DNA of 64,000 bases. Origin: Isoetes taiwanensis. Lineage: Eukaryota > Streptophyta > Lycopodiopsida > Isoetales > Isoetaceae. The notes beneath the pieces are model-generated. The model worked only from the letters and a program-made list of their open reading frames with translations. It searched no databases and had not been told where the DNA came from. Positions 46,101 through 58,250 of the stretch are shown here, piece by piece (position 1 is the stretch's first letter; each line of letters opens with the position of its first letter). The stretch spans positions 7,642,425 to 7,706,424 of the forward strand of contig JAJEKV010000062.1 in NCBI GenBank assembly GCA_021234155.1, in the 5' to 3' direction. Made by a program: the position numbers and the translations under genes.

Positions 46101-46597
46101 GTAGGGGAAGTCCTCGCTCGTTGTGCTTCGAACGTAGTTAATGATAGAACAGAGCGACTTCTTGTTCAGGTAGTGAGAAACATACTTGTAAAGAGGATGT
46201 GGATTTACTTTCACCACTCTAAGGTATGATTCATCAACATGAATAAAGCCTTGGGATGTCTGAAAAGAAAATCTCCCTTCCTGACCGGACCAGCTACCTC
46301 ACTGACGGCCTGGATGGTGCCCATGCAGACAAACTCCCTGTCATCGTACCTTTTGGTTCCAGGGCTCCGACAGACATGTAGAAAAGTCAGGGTGCTGTAC
46401 TTTCCTGAAGTACCCCTTGTAAAGAACCATTGAGTCTGGAAGTTTTCGTAGATAGCTGGCGCAGCTGACTCCTCAAGCCTTCTCTGTGGGTGCGGTTTTT
46501 GTACGACTTTGAGGGGCCTTTTCTGTTGTTTCTTGCTGTTGTCTTGTCTGTGCAAATTGTTTGTAAACACGACCATGTTAGAGAAAACAGTAGCCAA
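43130..46597 (-). pseudogene. ParB/Srx-like domain plus N4/N6-type DNA methyltransferase gene, damaged
   Basis: Minus-strand gene with introns at 45122-45184 (GTAAGC..AACAG), about 44468-44891 and 44256-44326 (GTAAGT..CCTCAG). Order: an N-terminal unknown region (46597-46211); an acidic serine-rich then basic linker (46217-45849); a ParB/sulfiredoxin-like domain (45880-45398; VRKIYADHLRNLKDRI, GGNHSFKARRQL, GLTDEEA). Next is a helical linker (45367-44888), then the methyltransferase with motif IV ADLPYGF (44036-44016), TRYKTNINYHGG, SFDGKRTMEHFN, and motif I DAFSGSRTT (43397-43371; normally SGSGTT) followed by VAVDIDKD. Motif IV before motif I is the beta-class order. A ParB-like domain joined to such an enzyme is known from phages and bacteria; introns here show a eukaryotic gene. 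Single-base shifts at an A12 run (45856), 46215, 45400 and several 3' sites break it. Confidence 0.82.
44603..44828. repeat. six phased 20-bp palindromes within a methyltransferase intron
   Basis: TGTGTATTCCGGAATACACA or a one- or two-base variant at 44603, 44644, 44685, 44726, 44768 and 44809. Start-to-start spacing is 41, 41, 41, 42 and 41 bp, close to four helical turns. Spacers differ from one another, so the palindromes, not the whole unit, are conserved. A degenerate seventh lies near 44546. The array occupies the intron between the exons ending at 44892 and starting at about 44467. Confidence 0.95.
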
Positions 46598-47250
46598 AAA
46601 CTATTCCAGAATACAAAATGTCTTGCAAAAAGGGAAAAAAAGGGCAAAAAGAGGACAAAAATGCCAAAAAAAGCACTGCAATCTTGACAAAAAAACTGGT
46701 CTAAACAAGCTTTAAATGCAGCAAAAACGCCTAGATTAACTAAAAATCGCATGGAAAAGTAACCTCTTAAAACCTAAAAACACGAAAGTGTATTCCGGAA
46801 TACACTTTCGCCTTCGACTGAAGGCCAAAGTGTATTCCGGAATAAGAAACAGACATGCAAATGATTGTACGTTGTACTTTCTTACTGACCTGTCCATGTT
46901 CTCTCTATGTAAATCGGAATACAGTCTCTGAATATTATAATCGAGTATTTGGCGTGGCTTGAGCTCGAGACTGAATACGCAACCCGAAGGCGTAGAAATT
47001 TCCTTTTAAAGGTATCATTTTCGTCTTGCTCTTTTTCTATGTGATGCGAATACGTTCAGCTTTACTATCCTACTCTTGTGTATTCCGAATAGCTTTTATT
47101 TTGACTTTCACTTGATTAGTCTTGGAACTTCTACTTGTACTCACGTTGGCGTGTATTCGAAATAAGAAAAGCTGCATTACGTAAAAGTTTCTCAAATCTC
47201 TTTACTATTTTGCGGTTGTCAAGATGACCGAACCGCCGTGAACAAGCTTC
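46598..47250. promoter_or_regulatory. divergent intergenic region with further palindromes
   Basis: Separates the minus-strand ParB-methyltransferase gene from the plus-strand gene. It contains a perfect 28-bp palindrome (46783-46810; CGAAAGTGTATTCC plus its reverse complement), a half copy 42 bp further (46830-46843), and decayed versions at about 46598, 46908, 47075 and 47150. The CCTTCGACTGAAGG spacer is itself nearly palindromic. Placement between two divergent starts suits operator- or iteron-like sites. Confidence 0.7.
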
Positions 47251-50200
47251 CACCACCTTTTGTTGTCTCAAGCTCGTGCGGTTCGAGGACACGCTTGGGA
47301 ACAACGTCATTTCTAGTGAAGACCGGCATTCTCCGAGTCCTACCTGCTTCATCGTTGTTGCTTCTCAAGACACACCGAGTCCGACACAAATGACTTCCAC
47401 CACCCTTCCAACCGTCACCAAGTCCTCAGGCGGCCTGCTGGCATCTCCTTCCAAAGAATCACCACTAGTTGGGAGCGGGTTGCCACCACCCTTTGTTCCA
47501 TCCCGGACTGCGAAGCTCCACAACAAAGGTCTTTGAAGAACAAGCTACCCCCCTTTATAGTTTAAGCCCCTTACGTTGCAAACATACAAGGAACCGCGAG
47601 AAAACGTAAGACCGTGAGATTCACTACAATTTCTCTCACCGTGACTTCACTACAAATGAGGACGGCGGCTCCGATGCACTCCTCTTCACACAACAACGGT
47701 TGTGACACATGGATTTGCGAGAATTCCAGTCGCTCTAAAGGAGATGTTTGCAAGAACTCCTTTTCAAGATGGTACAAGAACGGTGATGCCACAACCTCTT
47801 ATGGGCCATCGCCATCCTTTAACACTTGTACCCCGCCTATTAGGGAACAACTTCACGTGGTCTGCTTTTCCTCTACAAGCACACCACTTTCGGGACGAGG
47901 AAGTCACCCCCCAGTAGAAGTTTCATCGGAAGATGAAGACACCAACGAGGAACAAAGAGATTACATGTTCTCAAGCCAATCTTCAAAGAAATTCAAGGTG
48001 GATTTTGGTTTGAGGGCGTGCTCCTCTCAAGAAGAAGAAGAAATCTTATGGATGAACACAAAATGAGGAGACTTTTGAGAACTAAATGCTACTCATTGGG
48101 TTGCATCAACAATTTAATATGGCTAAATTACGAAAGCATTAGAGACAACTACTGTTCCATGACATTGGCGGACGAGAATGCCTACTTAGCTTATCATGTA
48201 AGACCGGACCAAGCAACACCTTCTTGCACTACATTAACCGTCAAGAAGTTTGCCGTAAATGCTTTATGGTTGTCCACCGTTTAGGGTCCACCGGGAATGT
48301 CCAGAATACACAAAAGACCGGACAAAAATCCAAAGAATCGATGATCATTGTGGGCCAAGAAGAGTTGTAACCATGCATGCCCTTCTTCTTTGTGTCATGG
48401 ATGGAGAAATATTTTAGAGAAACATGTGAGAAGCTACCTAACAAACAACATGTATCATTTAACGATAACATCACCAAAAAGATGTTTTTAATGAGTACAA
48501 AGAGACTTGCACTCGGCTTGAGACATCTCTTACTCACACTTCACCGGTGTGGAAAAGTGAATTCGGTCTTGTGAAAATTCCTAGAAAACATAGAATGTCC
48601 GTTTTGCTTTCGAGGTGTCGCGAAATTAAAGAGTCAACGAGAAACCGCAAAAGGCAGAGGTCGAAAGAAGTAAGCTCATGTTCTCCAATCTCTCACTTAT
48701 TTCGGAGAAAATGTTTTGACCTGATTTCTTCTACGATATTGTGCAAATGAGAACCTTGCCCGGACATCGTGAACAACAAGCGTGAGAGAGAGAAAGAAAG
48801 CTTGCCAAGCATAGAAAAAAAAAAGCTCTTGAACGTCCAATTTGCAATACATGTCATTTGTGATTGATGGAATGGACCAAAAAACAACTCTACCACATTT
48901 CTTGAACATTCCTAAGGATGTGCGGAGGAATGTTTTGTTAAGGTCCACCTTGTAGGAGCTATGGTCTTCAAAGGAAGTCTAAAGTGCAAAGTATTTTTGA
49001 CGTATCAAACTTGCATGGTGACCCGAACCTCACAATTACAATTCTTAACAAGGTCCCGTATGTCGAGCAAGAGCAATTACCACCGTGCTTTATCCGCAAC
49101 TTGACAATACTACAAGGGAGAACAAGAATCAAACACTCTTTAAGTCATCATTGTTAGTGGAGCTAGGGATCTTTAGAAAAGTGAAGCTTCGGTTTCTTAC
49201 TTGTAGGCCACACTCATGATCCAGATTGACCAAATGTTAAGCAGATTTTACGGCGCCTTAGAAGGAAGAAGGCTTTCATCTTCCTTCTTTAGTTCTAATT
49301 ATTGAAGATTCTTACACTCCTACTCCATTAATTCGATCTTCTTAAAGAGACCGCTGATTTTAGAGAGTTTGTTTTCTCTCAACGTTCAAACGAGAGAACA
49401 AGGCGTGAACAAGTTGAATGATCTCACCTTCGACATCATATCAAGTTCTACTTGAAGGATGGCCAAAGCTTCTTCTGAGGGGAAGAAGTATACCACAACT
49501 AAGGACCTGAGTCCACCCGGGGATTACGCTTCCTTAAATATATTCCGGACACTTCCTTCATAGAAGCGTCTTGAACAACTTCCTCTCAAAAATCCTAAGG
49601 AGTCCAAGCGGAAGAAAAGTACCCCGAGTCATCCTTAAAAGCCATTGAAAATGGAATTTCCTCGAGCTTTAAGTACTTCTTAGAAGAAGATCGGATGTGG
49701 TGGAGTAATTTCTTTCTCGAACAGAAAATTGTTGTACAAAATATAGCTCTAAGACGGTTGCAAGAACCATTTCAATGGCCTAACACCTTCCATCAACCCC
49801 AAAGACCAAGGGTCCAAGCGATTACTACATTTGCACCGGCGGTAGAAGACGAGGAGGACCGAGTCATGTACCTCGGACCAAGGCGCAGAATGAGCCTCAA
49901 GGTAATATCCGCGAAATTACCAAAGGTATGCTAATTGCTCTTCCGACCGAGGAGGATGACAAAGGTCGGCCACTTACGGATAGCAAAAGTGCTTGACCTG
50001 ATCAAGGAGGAAGGCTTAGTCACTAAACTCAAGATTCATTGGCTTGCAACACGCTCAGAAAATGCTTTTGAAGGTAGATATGAGTTAGAAATGAGAAGCC
50101 AAGGAAAAGGGAGAAAGTCCAAGAAGGTGGGTTGTAGGGACGAGCTGAACCTTAATGACGTGACTATTTTGTGCTATGATTTTAAATTGAAATCTGACAA

Positions 50201-50335
50201 TCGTCTACGCCAGAAGACTATCAATTTGCTTAAAAAAGCTTGTATTTAAGAAGATGATGAAGAAGGTGGTGACAATGCTTCACCGATGCGGTGATAGTGA
50301 TGAGGAAGATAACTCAAGCACTTCCTCGGATGATG
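47251..50335 (+). pseudogene. VGHTHxxxDQ-family protein gene (DUF7869-like), heavily decayed
   Basis: Successive blocks in changing frames follow the order of this widespread uncharacterised eukaryotic family: a serine/proline-rich N-terminus (47276-47980); a CLxxLxxxxIxxxR-like block (48085-48245); then WMEKYFRETCEKLPNK (48401-48448); VWKSEFGLVKIPRKHRMSV with a cysteine and REIKEST (48545-48645). Next are GDPNLTITILNKVPYVEQEQ (about 49020-49080), GIFRKVKLRF followed in another frame by VGHTHDPD (49168-49230; a stop replaces the Q), and a C-terminal RIAKVLDLIKEEG..LKIHW (49980-50040) with DVTILCYDFKL. The family function is unknown to me. At least eight frame breaks make it a pseudogene. The family name is from memory; the motif match is what I see. 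Confidence 0.68.
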
Positions 50336-52980
50336 ATTGAAAGAAGTGAAGGTGATGACGATGGCATAAATGAACATGAAGACGTCCTGGATCCCTCTCT
50401 CATCACTCCTCACACTTTTGCACATAACTGAGTCTTAGAAAAACACTGTAAATTTTGATGTGAATATGAAGATTCTATCTTCAAATTTTGAGAATACTAC
50501 AGTTTCAATTACAGACTTACTTCAATTTTTTGTTAAATATTTTATCCACTGAAATTAGAGTTTCTCTCTTAAAACATACTTTAAGAACATTCTTTTTGCT
50601 AAGAAAAGTGACACTTTAAAAAGTCAATTCCTTAGTTGCAAAAAAAATTAGTCATTTTGGGGTCAAAATAGAATTTCATGCATCTTTTTTTTTTAAACCT
50701 CATTTTACCCCCTTTTTTGTAAAAAAAAAAGGGAATCTTTGAGGAATATTCCTTTTGCTCTCGTTTCAATGATTTGCTCCCGTTTAATACGCAACTTTGT
50801 TCAGGATGCATTGCTCACAAAAGATAATAGAAAATTGGCTATCCCTTTCTTGCTATTGATTGCACAACAAAGGTCAAAGTAAAAGGCTTACTAGCTATTA
50901 AATGATGTGTATTTCATAGGCTTGGTGTGATCTCATACACGATGTCTTCATTTTTAGCATTATTACAAGTGCCAATGTCGCTCATTATGAAGATGGTGAG
51001 TGAAGCGTTATGATAGATGCCATGGAGCCTTTGTTACAATTTGTTGATTTCTCAACCGTTGCTTTTTCCCCAACAATAACATATGCACATTAAGTGGCTT
51101 ACATCTTGTTACGATACACACAAGTAAATGTTGAGGTTTTGCAACGTTTGCATTTTTCCTCGTGTTTAGCATGGTTGATCACATTATATTGTGCAAGATT
51201 TGTTCAGACATTGCATGTTCTCTTGGCATTTTGGGCTGCGACAAGATTTATTTACCAATCTTAATATGAGTTTAAAATCTTGAAACTAGGAGTATGTGGA
51301 ATTTGATGTGGGCTGGGGACGGGGGTAGCAATGGTTAAAGTTTGTGAGGTAGTTTATATTAGTGACGATGTTAGTAGTTGGAGTTGCGTTGATCATGTCT
51401 TTACATGCATTCCCAAAGAAGTGTTTCACCTAATGTCTTTGAATAATTTCCGTTGCATGGCAGACAGATTTCTTTTAGTTCTTCATTAGCGAATTGTTGT
51501 CGTCGCATTTTAAAACCGTGGTACCTTAAGGATTTTAAAATTAGAATTATGTTTCAAGTAACGTACGGTATTTTCATAAGAAGGTAGTTCTTATACAATG
51601 TAAATGATAGGGCGTCAGGAGTGGGTTACAGTAATTTTGCCCTAGGTTGATGTGATACTGCCCCAGCTGAAATATCCACCCGATTGAACCCATTGGACAT
51701 GGGTGACTATGATCTTGCCTTGGATTGATGTGTTATCACCCCTCCAAGGAATTGAACTGGTTGGGTGCAACGAATGAGTGACCATAGTCATCTTGCTTTG
51801 AGTTTGTTTGATGCCTCTATCTAAAATAGTGTAACGAGTGACCATAATCAATCTTGCCTTCATATGTGCAATACCCCTTTTTTAGAATATTGCAAGGTTA
51901 ATATTGCCTTGAATATGTGTGATAGCCTCCATCTAGAATATTGCAAGGTCAACCAAAATTAAACCTACTCTATTACCATCCCATCCAAAACATGCCAAGG
52001 CATTGTCTCTAGAATGCACATAGTCCAATAGGCATAATGAATGGGTGACCATAATCTTAGAAGGCATTGTTTAAGGTAGAACCAGGAATTGAAATTTGGG
52101 GGTGGCAATCGAAATTTGGGGGTAGGGGGGACCCCGAATTCAAAAAAATTCTAAAAATTTTCAATAGCAGAAAAATGTTTTCGGCACTTTTTCAGGCCAT
52201 TTCCATCAAATTTTCTAGGGTTTCTAGGAAAGTACACTATAAATTTGTGTATTTATGGTAGTCTTAAATCTAAGGGCGCATCCCCATTAGGCCGTTATCT
52301 AGGCTTGACTTTGCCACATGGCAAACCCAGCCAGGAAAAAATCATTCCCATTACCTTCCAAGGCACCAAAGTTCTGCTGACGAGTCCAGGACAACTTCCC
52401 TTTCTTAAGCCTCAAGGACTTAGACGTGTTGGAATTGGGGACTGCTAATTTTGAGCAACAACTTGGACTTTGAGATGGTATTTTCTCTTTTCCATATCTT
52501 TATGGCTAAAGTGGTTATATACTTAGCTTGCACAGCCGCAGATTGTTGATGACTTAACGTCTGTGTGTATGAAAGTCATTTTCAATAAAGATTTTGTGGC
52601 ACGACAACATGGTATTGTTGGCTTGCATCATCATCTTGCATTGCATTTCATCTTCAGGTAAGTTGTGTTTATGGTTGAATGTTTCTCCAGTTTTGTCTCT
52701 AATCTCGAGGTCCTTTTGTTTGCAGAAATAGGTGGTCGGTTAAGCATATTGAAATGAATAAAAAGGCTTGCAAATATGTTATTTCAGCCATATGTTTTAA
52801 AGGGATGTTTAAGAGGAGAGCGGCGGAGAGGGTTTGTCCATGTTGATATGAATACTTTTTTTTCCATGTATGGAACACTTCTTATGGACGATTCTTAGAT
52901 GCATTGTTGTTTCTGGAGCTCTTCTGCTGGAGAAATTAGCAAGAATGTGTGGTTCATGGAATAATTTAAGGGCTAAACTT
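50336..52980. other. non-coding, with a degenerate repeat
   Basis: No gene recognised. At 51610-52060 a degenerate unit with GGGTGACYATRATCTTGCCTT and ATTGCAAGGT recurs about five times. The remainder is AT-rich. Confidence 0.5.
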
Positions 52981-52984
52981 AGCT

Positions 52985-53570
52985 ATTTGGCGATTTTTTA
53001 CCACATTTTCAAAATAATTTGGCTAAAGTAAATGGAAAAAATTGGGAAAAAAATAATAATTTTAGCTTAACTTTTTTCGGGACTGCATCAACCTTGGAGC
53101 TCTTTAGCCAAACGCTAGAAAGTAAGAGAGTGAAATTTTGTATTGTTTAGCTAAACTATAGAAACTTTTAGAATGAATTTCGGGCCAGTTTAGCTAACAT
53201 CATTCTAATTTATATGAAATATAGGATCAATAGTTTAGTTTCTAGCATTATGAATTAATTTGAGTCCTAGACTTTGCTAGTTAGCATTATTTTAGAATGT
53301 TTTCACAAAGAAAATGACCAAAATAAATGGAATATATTGAGAAAAAGTATAGTAATTTGGCTTAATATTTTCTGTTGGTCATACCATAGAAATTTTTGGG
53401 TTGATGTTTGGGTTAGTTTAGCTAAACGCTAGAAAGTATGAGAGGAAAAATGTGTAGAGTTTAGCTAAACCACAGAAAGTTTTGGGATTAATATCAAGCA
53501 AGTTTAGCTAAAGTCATTCTGGCTAATAAGAAATATGCGATTAGTAATTTATTCCCTGGTGTGGTTATAG
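52985..53570. repeat. ~300-bp tandem duplication
   Basis: About 52985-53265 and 53285-53570 carry the same ordered motifs: AAARTAAATGGAA, TTTAGCYAAACGCTAGAAAG, TTTAGCTAAACYAYAGAAA and AGTTTAGCTAA. Divergence is moderate. Confidence 0.7.
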
Positions 53571-54260
53571 AAGCTTCAGACAATGAGTTTTTGCTGATTT
53601 GCCTAGGTTAACTTTGGCCTTATTATCTGCTTTCCTTCCAGATGCATGCAATTGAGAGGCACGTTATTTATTGTTGGAGACCTGAAGTCTCTATTTGCGT
53701 ATGTCCATTCCCCAGCAGGATATAAGCATAGCGGTCTACCCATGCTCTGATCCCTAATGCCTAATGCCCTTCTAAAATTGCTCAACCACAATAAAGGAGA
53801 GCATAATTACACACAATAATGGCAACTGTAGCCCAATTATTGTCCCAACTCATCAACTGAAAGTTGCTTGTCCTTATTTGAAAAGCCTGCAATTCCATCC
53901 ACAATCATGAAACAGGAGACTGTTATACAGGTGTATTTCTTGGCATCCTTAAATATAAATCATGCTACTGATTGTTACTAAGTTCTGGTTCTATAAGAGC
54001 ACATTGCATTCGATGAAGGTACTCCAAGGCTTTGTAGACAATGGAATACATGCTTCTAAATTTGGAATGGATAATACATCAAAAACCTTGCAAGCTTCTT
54101 CCAGATCCCCTCATTAAATTCTCACAGTTAGATTCATGCATCATCTATTTTACCACGTTAACACGGGCTTACATAAGGGAATGTCCGTATCTTCCAAAAT
54201 ATTGGGCCTCAAATTGTGTCTGCAGACTGCTACTATGGTACAAGGTAATATCATGTTCTA
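53571..54260. other. no clear gene
   Basis: A minus-strand ALEYLHRMQC string at about 54035-54005 vaguely recalls a kinase subdomain VIa and would fit the lectin-kinase relic next to it, but it is too short to call. Confidence 0.25.
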
Positions 54261-54279
54261 TTAATCAAATGTAGTTATA

Positions 54280-54700
54280 TGTATATAGTGGGAGCAAGCA
54301 AATTGCTCTAGGCACAATTGTTAAATGATTCATGATGTTGTGGATTAACATTTGTGACTCCAAATTAGGATACACTGAAGCAATTTTATACATAAAACTG
54401 GATATATTACTGATGTTGGACCCTTGGATGTGGGTTCTATTATTTGGTATCAGTGTTGACAGGTCCAAATATTCATAAAAACACAGCAACAAGGTTGCAT
54501 TCTTATGTGGGTAGACGACCCTTTTTGCGAGAATCCACTCCATGGAAGACCGACTGCTCCCAACAGCCCATTGCTGAAGTAAGTCGACATTGCCAGGTGT
54601 AGGGCGTCACATACAAGAATGCCATACCCGAACCTTCGAACTTGCCATTAAGATTAACCCTAAAATCAATTACATATTTCACATTTAACCACCCTAACAT
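54280..54700 (-). pseudogene. possible bulb-lectin domain relic of a receptor kinase
   Basis: The minus-strand frames contain VNLNGKFEGSGMAFL (about 54655-54610) and RVVYPHKNATLLL (about 54515-54475). The latter recalls the VVWSANRxxPVxxNATL block of S-domain lectins. Frames change between blocks. The match is weak and I would not rely on it alone. Confidence 0.35.
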
Positions 54701-55215
54701 TTTACATGAAAGCGCTATGGTATTTTAATGTTCTAAATATCTTAATGTTGACATAGAATGTTGACATTGGATTTTGGCATATTTCTACAAATATGCTAGA
54801 TCAAGGGTCCACAAGTATACACCTCACACCCCTGCATACTTGAGCGCTCCCCGACGTATGTACATATAAATACAAATAGGAATGGCATATACAAGGCGAT
54901 CAAAGAATGATCGGCAATGCTTGGCAGTGTTTCTAAGTGAGTAGAAACAATAGAAAATATTCAATCTATGATCATTGTGAAGAAATAAAACATTTATATT
55001 GTTTCATGCCAACTGTTACGCAACGTACATGTTTTTGTTGTGAAAGATAGAACAACCCACCCAATGCGTACACAATCTTTTGTATAGAAATTGCCACTTC
55101 CCAAAAGGTAACATTTTTTCGGTGAGAATGTTATTTTGCAATATAACATGTGCCGAAATGCCTGTGCCTCAAAAATAAATCCATGGTTATGTAGAATAAA
55201 AAAACAGTGGCAAAT
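54701..55215. other. no recognised gene
   Basis: AT-rich spacer, nothing notable. Confidence 0.5.
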
Positions 55216-55500
55216 GCAAATGTTTCTAGATAATGTTGGAATCTTTATAGAATTTGAAAGAATGAGAATTATAGAGGGATCTTAATATTTCCTTAAACTC
55301 TCTAAGGTTTTATGAAAATTCTTCTAGATCCTTTAGGATTTCTTAATCCACTTAGATTTTCGATCATTGTATGAGGATTCCACTAAATTCGACTCTTTCA
55401 GTGTATTCCAATCCGTTTAAGCCTAGATTTTATTTCCATGTCTTCATAAACCATAGCTCATTAACCCATTCATGGTACAAAAACTTGTAATCAAAACATA
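55216..55500. repeat. degraded GATTCT array and module edge
   Basis: Scattered GATTCT/GAATCT units (55237-55400) are followed by TCTTCATAAACCAT, AACCCATTCATGGTACAAAA and ACTTGTA (55440-55490). This is the same order as at 35.70-35.80 kb, leading to a decayed TATATA core (ACATATATAAAGC). It is an old copy. Confidence 0.55.
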
Positions 55501-57640
55501 TATAAAGCATTCACTTTGATTCTATTCTCCAAGATTCCTTGATGCTCCATTGCATGCCTGCCAAATGTCAAAATTTTTTTTCGGGGAACATTTTTGCAAT
55601 TTTGCATTTTTCTAGTTCTTTGTGGCTATGGCGGCCAGGGCAGCCACGGCGCCCTTCCAGCTCCGGCTTCTCAAGATGTTCCCGCTCCCCGGAAGCACCA
55701 GCAGGTCGGCCACAAAACCTTGCTGAAAGGTGACGATTTCTACAAGGTTTGCCCTAGATCTGCCGTTTCTTGATGGGCCTCAAAATCGGTCTCTAAACTC
55801 TAGTTTGCTTGCTATTTGCCATGCTATTGATGTGTCTACAGCCTAAAAACCACCAAATCGGGTCTGGTAGCCGCAAATTCAGCTTGATGGGCCTCAAAAT
55901 CGGCCTCTCAGATTACATTCTTCTTGATGGATCTCTAAATTCCAAAGCAAAGCCCCATTGGATAAAATCGTATCCACAGTTTCAAAGCCCATTGTTTAGA
56001 AATGTCGGTCAGAATTGTCTTCTAGGAATTATTTGCGGGGGAACATGCCCGATGGATTAGATAGACAACCCGGATCCTTTACCGTAATTTTTCCCTCTTA
56101 GATTTGTTAATAGATGAGTGTTTGAATCGACTCGTATGATTTTAGAAGCAACCCAAAGGGATTTTTTTATAGTAGAACCCAAAGGGATTTTTTATAGTAG
56201 AACTGCTCTGTCTACAACTGTGAGGTCGAATTTGCTGCAAATTCCTATGCTCTCTCGCTTCTGTGTTTACCCCTTCCCTTCTATGTCCCTCCCTTCTAAG
56301 GCTTGCCGTCCTTCTCCGCCAAACAAAGTACCTTGAAGGCTGTGAACCAAGTGACTCTTTTGCTTCATACACAGCCCTTACGGATTAATGCTTGAGAAAT
56401 GGCCCCTGCACATAAAAAAGAGGAAGGATTCAGGGCTAAAAGGGCTGGGCCGACACCAATTTAGATAATATAAATCTTGTCCCTATTGGCTCGTGGGTTC
56501 TTGTGGTGCAAAAACTAAACCTTACCCATGTTCTAATGGTCGCCGAGGCATGCGAATCAGAGCTCTGCTCTGGGGATTAACAAGGCGTCTATTTTGGGGC
56601 TGCAGATCCGGTGCATGGGGCTCACAAATCGTAGTAGCCAAGCTTCATCCCCAAGCATCTGGTTTGTGCTTCCTATAATGCCAAAACAGGGGATAAAGCC
56701 AAAACCTGTGATAAGGCACAAACAAGAGGAAGTGCATAAGTTGAAAACACCTCTATTGCTTGCGGGCAAATAGACGAATCTGATGAGGTATCTTTTGATT
56801 CACGGGCGACGACGAAGGCCAATCAAGGAAGGCTGCCAAATACACTACGTTCCAGCATGTTTTCCTCCCTAAATCGTGTGATGAACAAGCCACCCGCTTA
56901 TCGGGTGCTCACACTTTTACTCTATGATATTTAAATCCTTAAAAGCTAAATTATTTCTACCCCATTAGATATCATTTTAATTTGCCCTAAGGCAACATGT
57001 TAGCTATTAGATTTCTGCACCTCAACCGAGGTGGATGCAAAATAAACAACATGGGGCAACAACCATACTTTGAGACCGATTTATATTTCAACTTTGAAAT
57101 TTTAACTCTTAGATAAAGACTCAAAGTTTCATCAGATGATTTTGTGCAATTCAAACAATTGGGGTATACACTCAATCACTTTATATTTGGTGCTAAAATG
57201 ATATATAAGGACTTTTTCAACCATTTCTCAGTTCCCAACTCAACAATTGGCGGTTTAACTACTACAAGTCTTCAATATTGTGCTCACATATTAGAACACC
57301 GTGAGAACACTCATTCTGGTTGCAACCTTGGACCTTGACTCTACTAAAAGTACTCTACAATTTGCAATTTTAATGTTTGCAAATGCTCCGCATGTCGCTC
57401 ATTAAAATTGGCTTGCCTACCAGGATTATTCCACATTCGCATCATAGGCCTTATCAACATACTAAATTCAGGTGTATTTGGAAGGCGAAACTATTGAGCA
57501 GACTTCTAATGAGCGTATTGTATGCTCACAGCAAAAATAAGTATCATGATCAACTACGTCCCAATGCGGACTATAATAAATCCATTGCTATACAAAACTA
57601 GAACATAGACTCGGGCCAACTTTACAGGGTTAGGACTAAA
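55501..57640. other. no recognised gene
   Basis: GC-richer patch at 55.63-55.75 kb (GGCGGCCAGGGCAGCCACGG) and a direct duplication of GATGGGCCTCAAAATCGG (55774 and 55887) suggest captured or promoter DNA, but no protein is identifiable. ACCCAAAGGGATTTTTTATAG is duplicated at 56150-56195. Confidence 0.4.
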
Positions 57641-57648
57641 GAAATGTT

Positions 57649-57670
57649 CGCGGCGGCCTTGGCCGCCGCG
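57649..57670. repeat. GC-only 22-bp palindrome
   Basis: CGCGGCGGCC-TT-GGCCGCCGCG, embedded in AT-rich DNA, immediately precedes the TTGTATATATATA core of the module at 57.68 kb. It may be a terminal hairpin of the element. Confidence 0.8.
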
Positions 57671-57674
57671 ATAA

Positions 57675-58250
57675 ATTTCTTGTATATATATAATTATTCT
57701 ATGTGTCCATGGGAAACGATGTACCCATGGATTGGTTACATATTCAAATCAATCTAAGCCGTCTATTAGGGGGCCAATGAGGTGGCACAACTAGGGCCTT
57801 AGGATCTACATGGGGTCATGCATGGGGCATGCACCATGCCTCTAGACCATCGGATCAAGGGGGAAGGCAAAATCATAGCCCTTGATTTTTTTAGGGAAGG
57901 TGCAAGGAAGGTCCCTAAAGGTGCTTTCTGGTGTGGCCAATCTCGGCCCTTGGATCAAAAAGGGGAGGAGAAATCTTGGCTATTAAATTTTTTATTAAGT
58001 TGCAATTTATTTATTAAAGGAGTTGTGGCATCCTCATTTAATAAAAAAAGTAATGAGGTGGCACCAACATTTATTGAAGGAATTTCGAGGAAGCTTCTTT
58101 TTTGCAATTATCTTCAAACGCCCGTAACTTGCAGCAAAGGGGTCAGATGATGGTGGGGCCTACGCCATTGGATTCCTCTCATCGAGAGCTTTCCAATGAG
58201 TAGTGTTTTGATATCGTTTCGTTGTAGTTGAAGCGAATATGATCGAATAC
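57675..58250 (+). repeat. dispersed module copy 4, array-linked form
   Basis: CTTGTATATATATAATTAT is followed by an ordered match, in the opposite orientation, to 5.9-6.47 kb: GGGGCATGCACCATGCC, GGAAGGTGCAAGGAAGGTCC, GGAGGAGAAATCTTGG, TCATTTAATAAA, GTGGGGCC, and GAGAGCTTTCCAATGAGTAG. The array starts directly after it. Confidence 0.8.

Noticed and set aside
43130-46597. Bacterial or phage contamination for the methyltransferase locus
   Set aside because: Canonical GT..AG introns of 63-71 bp interrupt the frame at sensible points, and both flanks are plant DNA.
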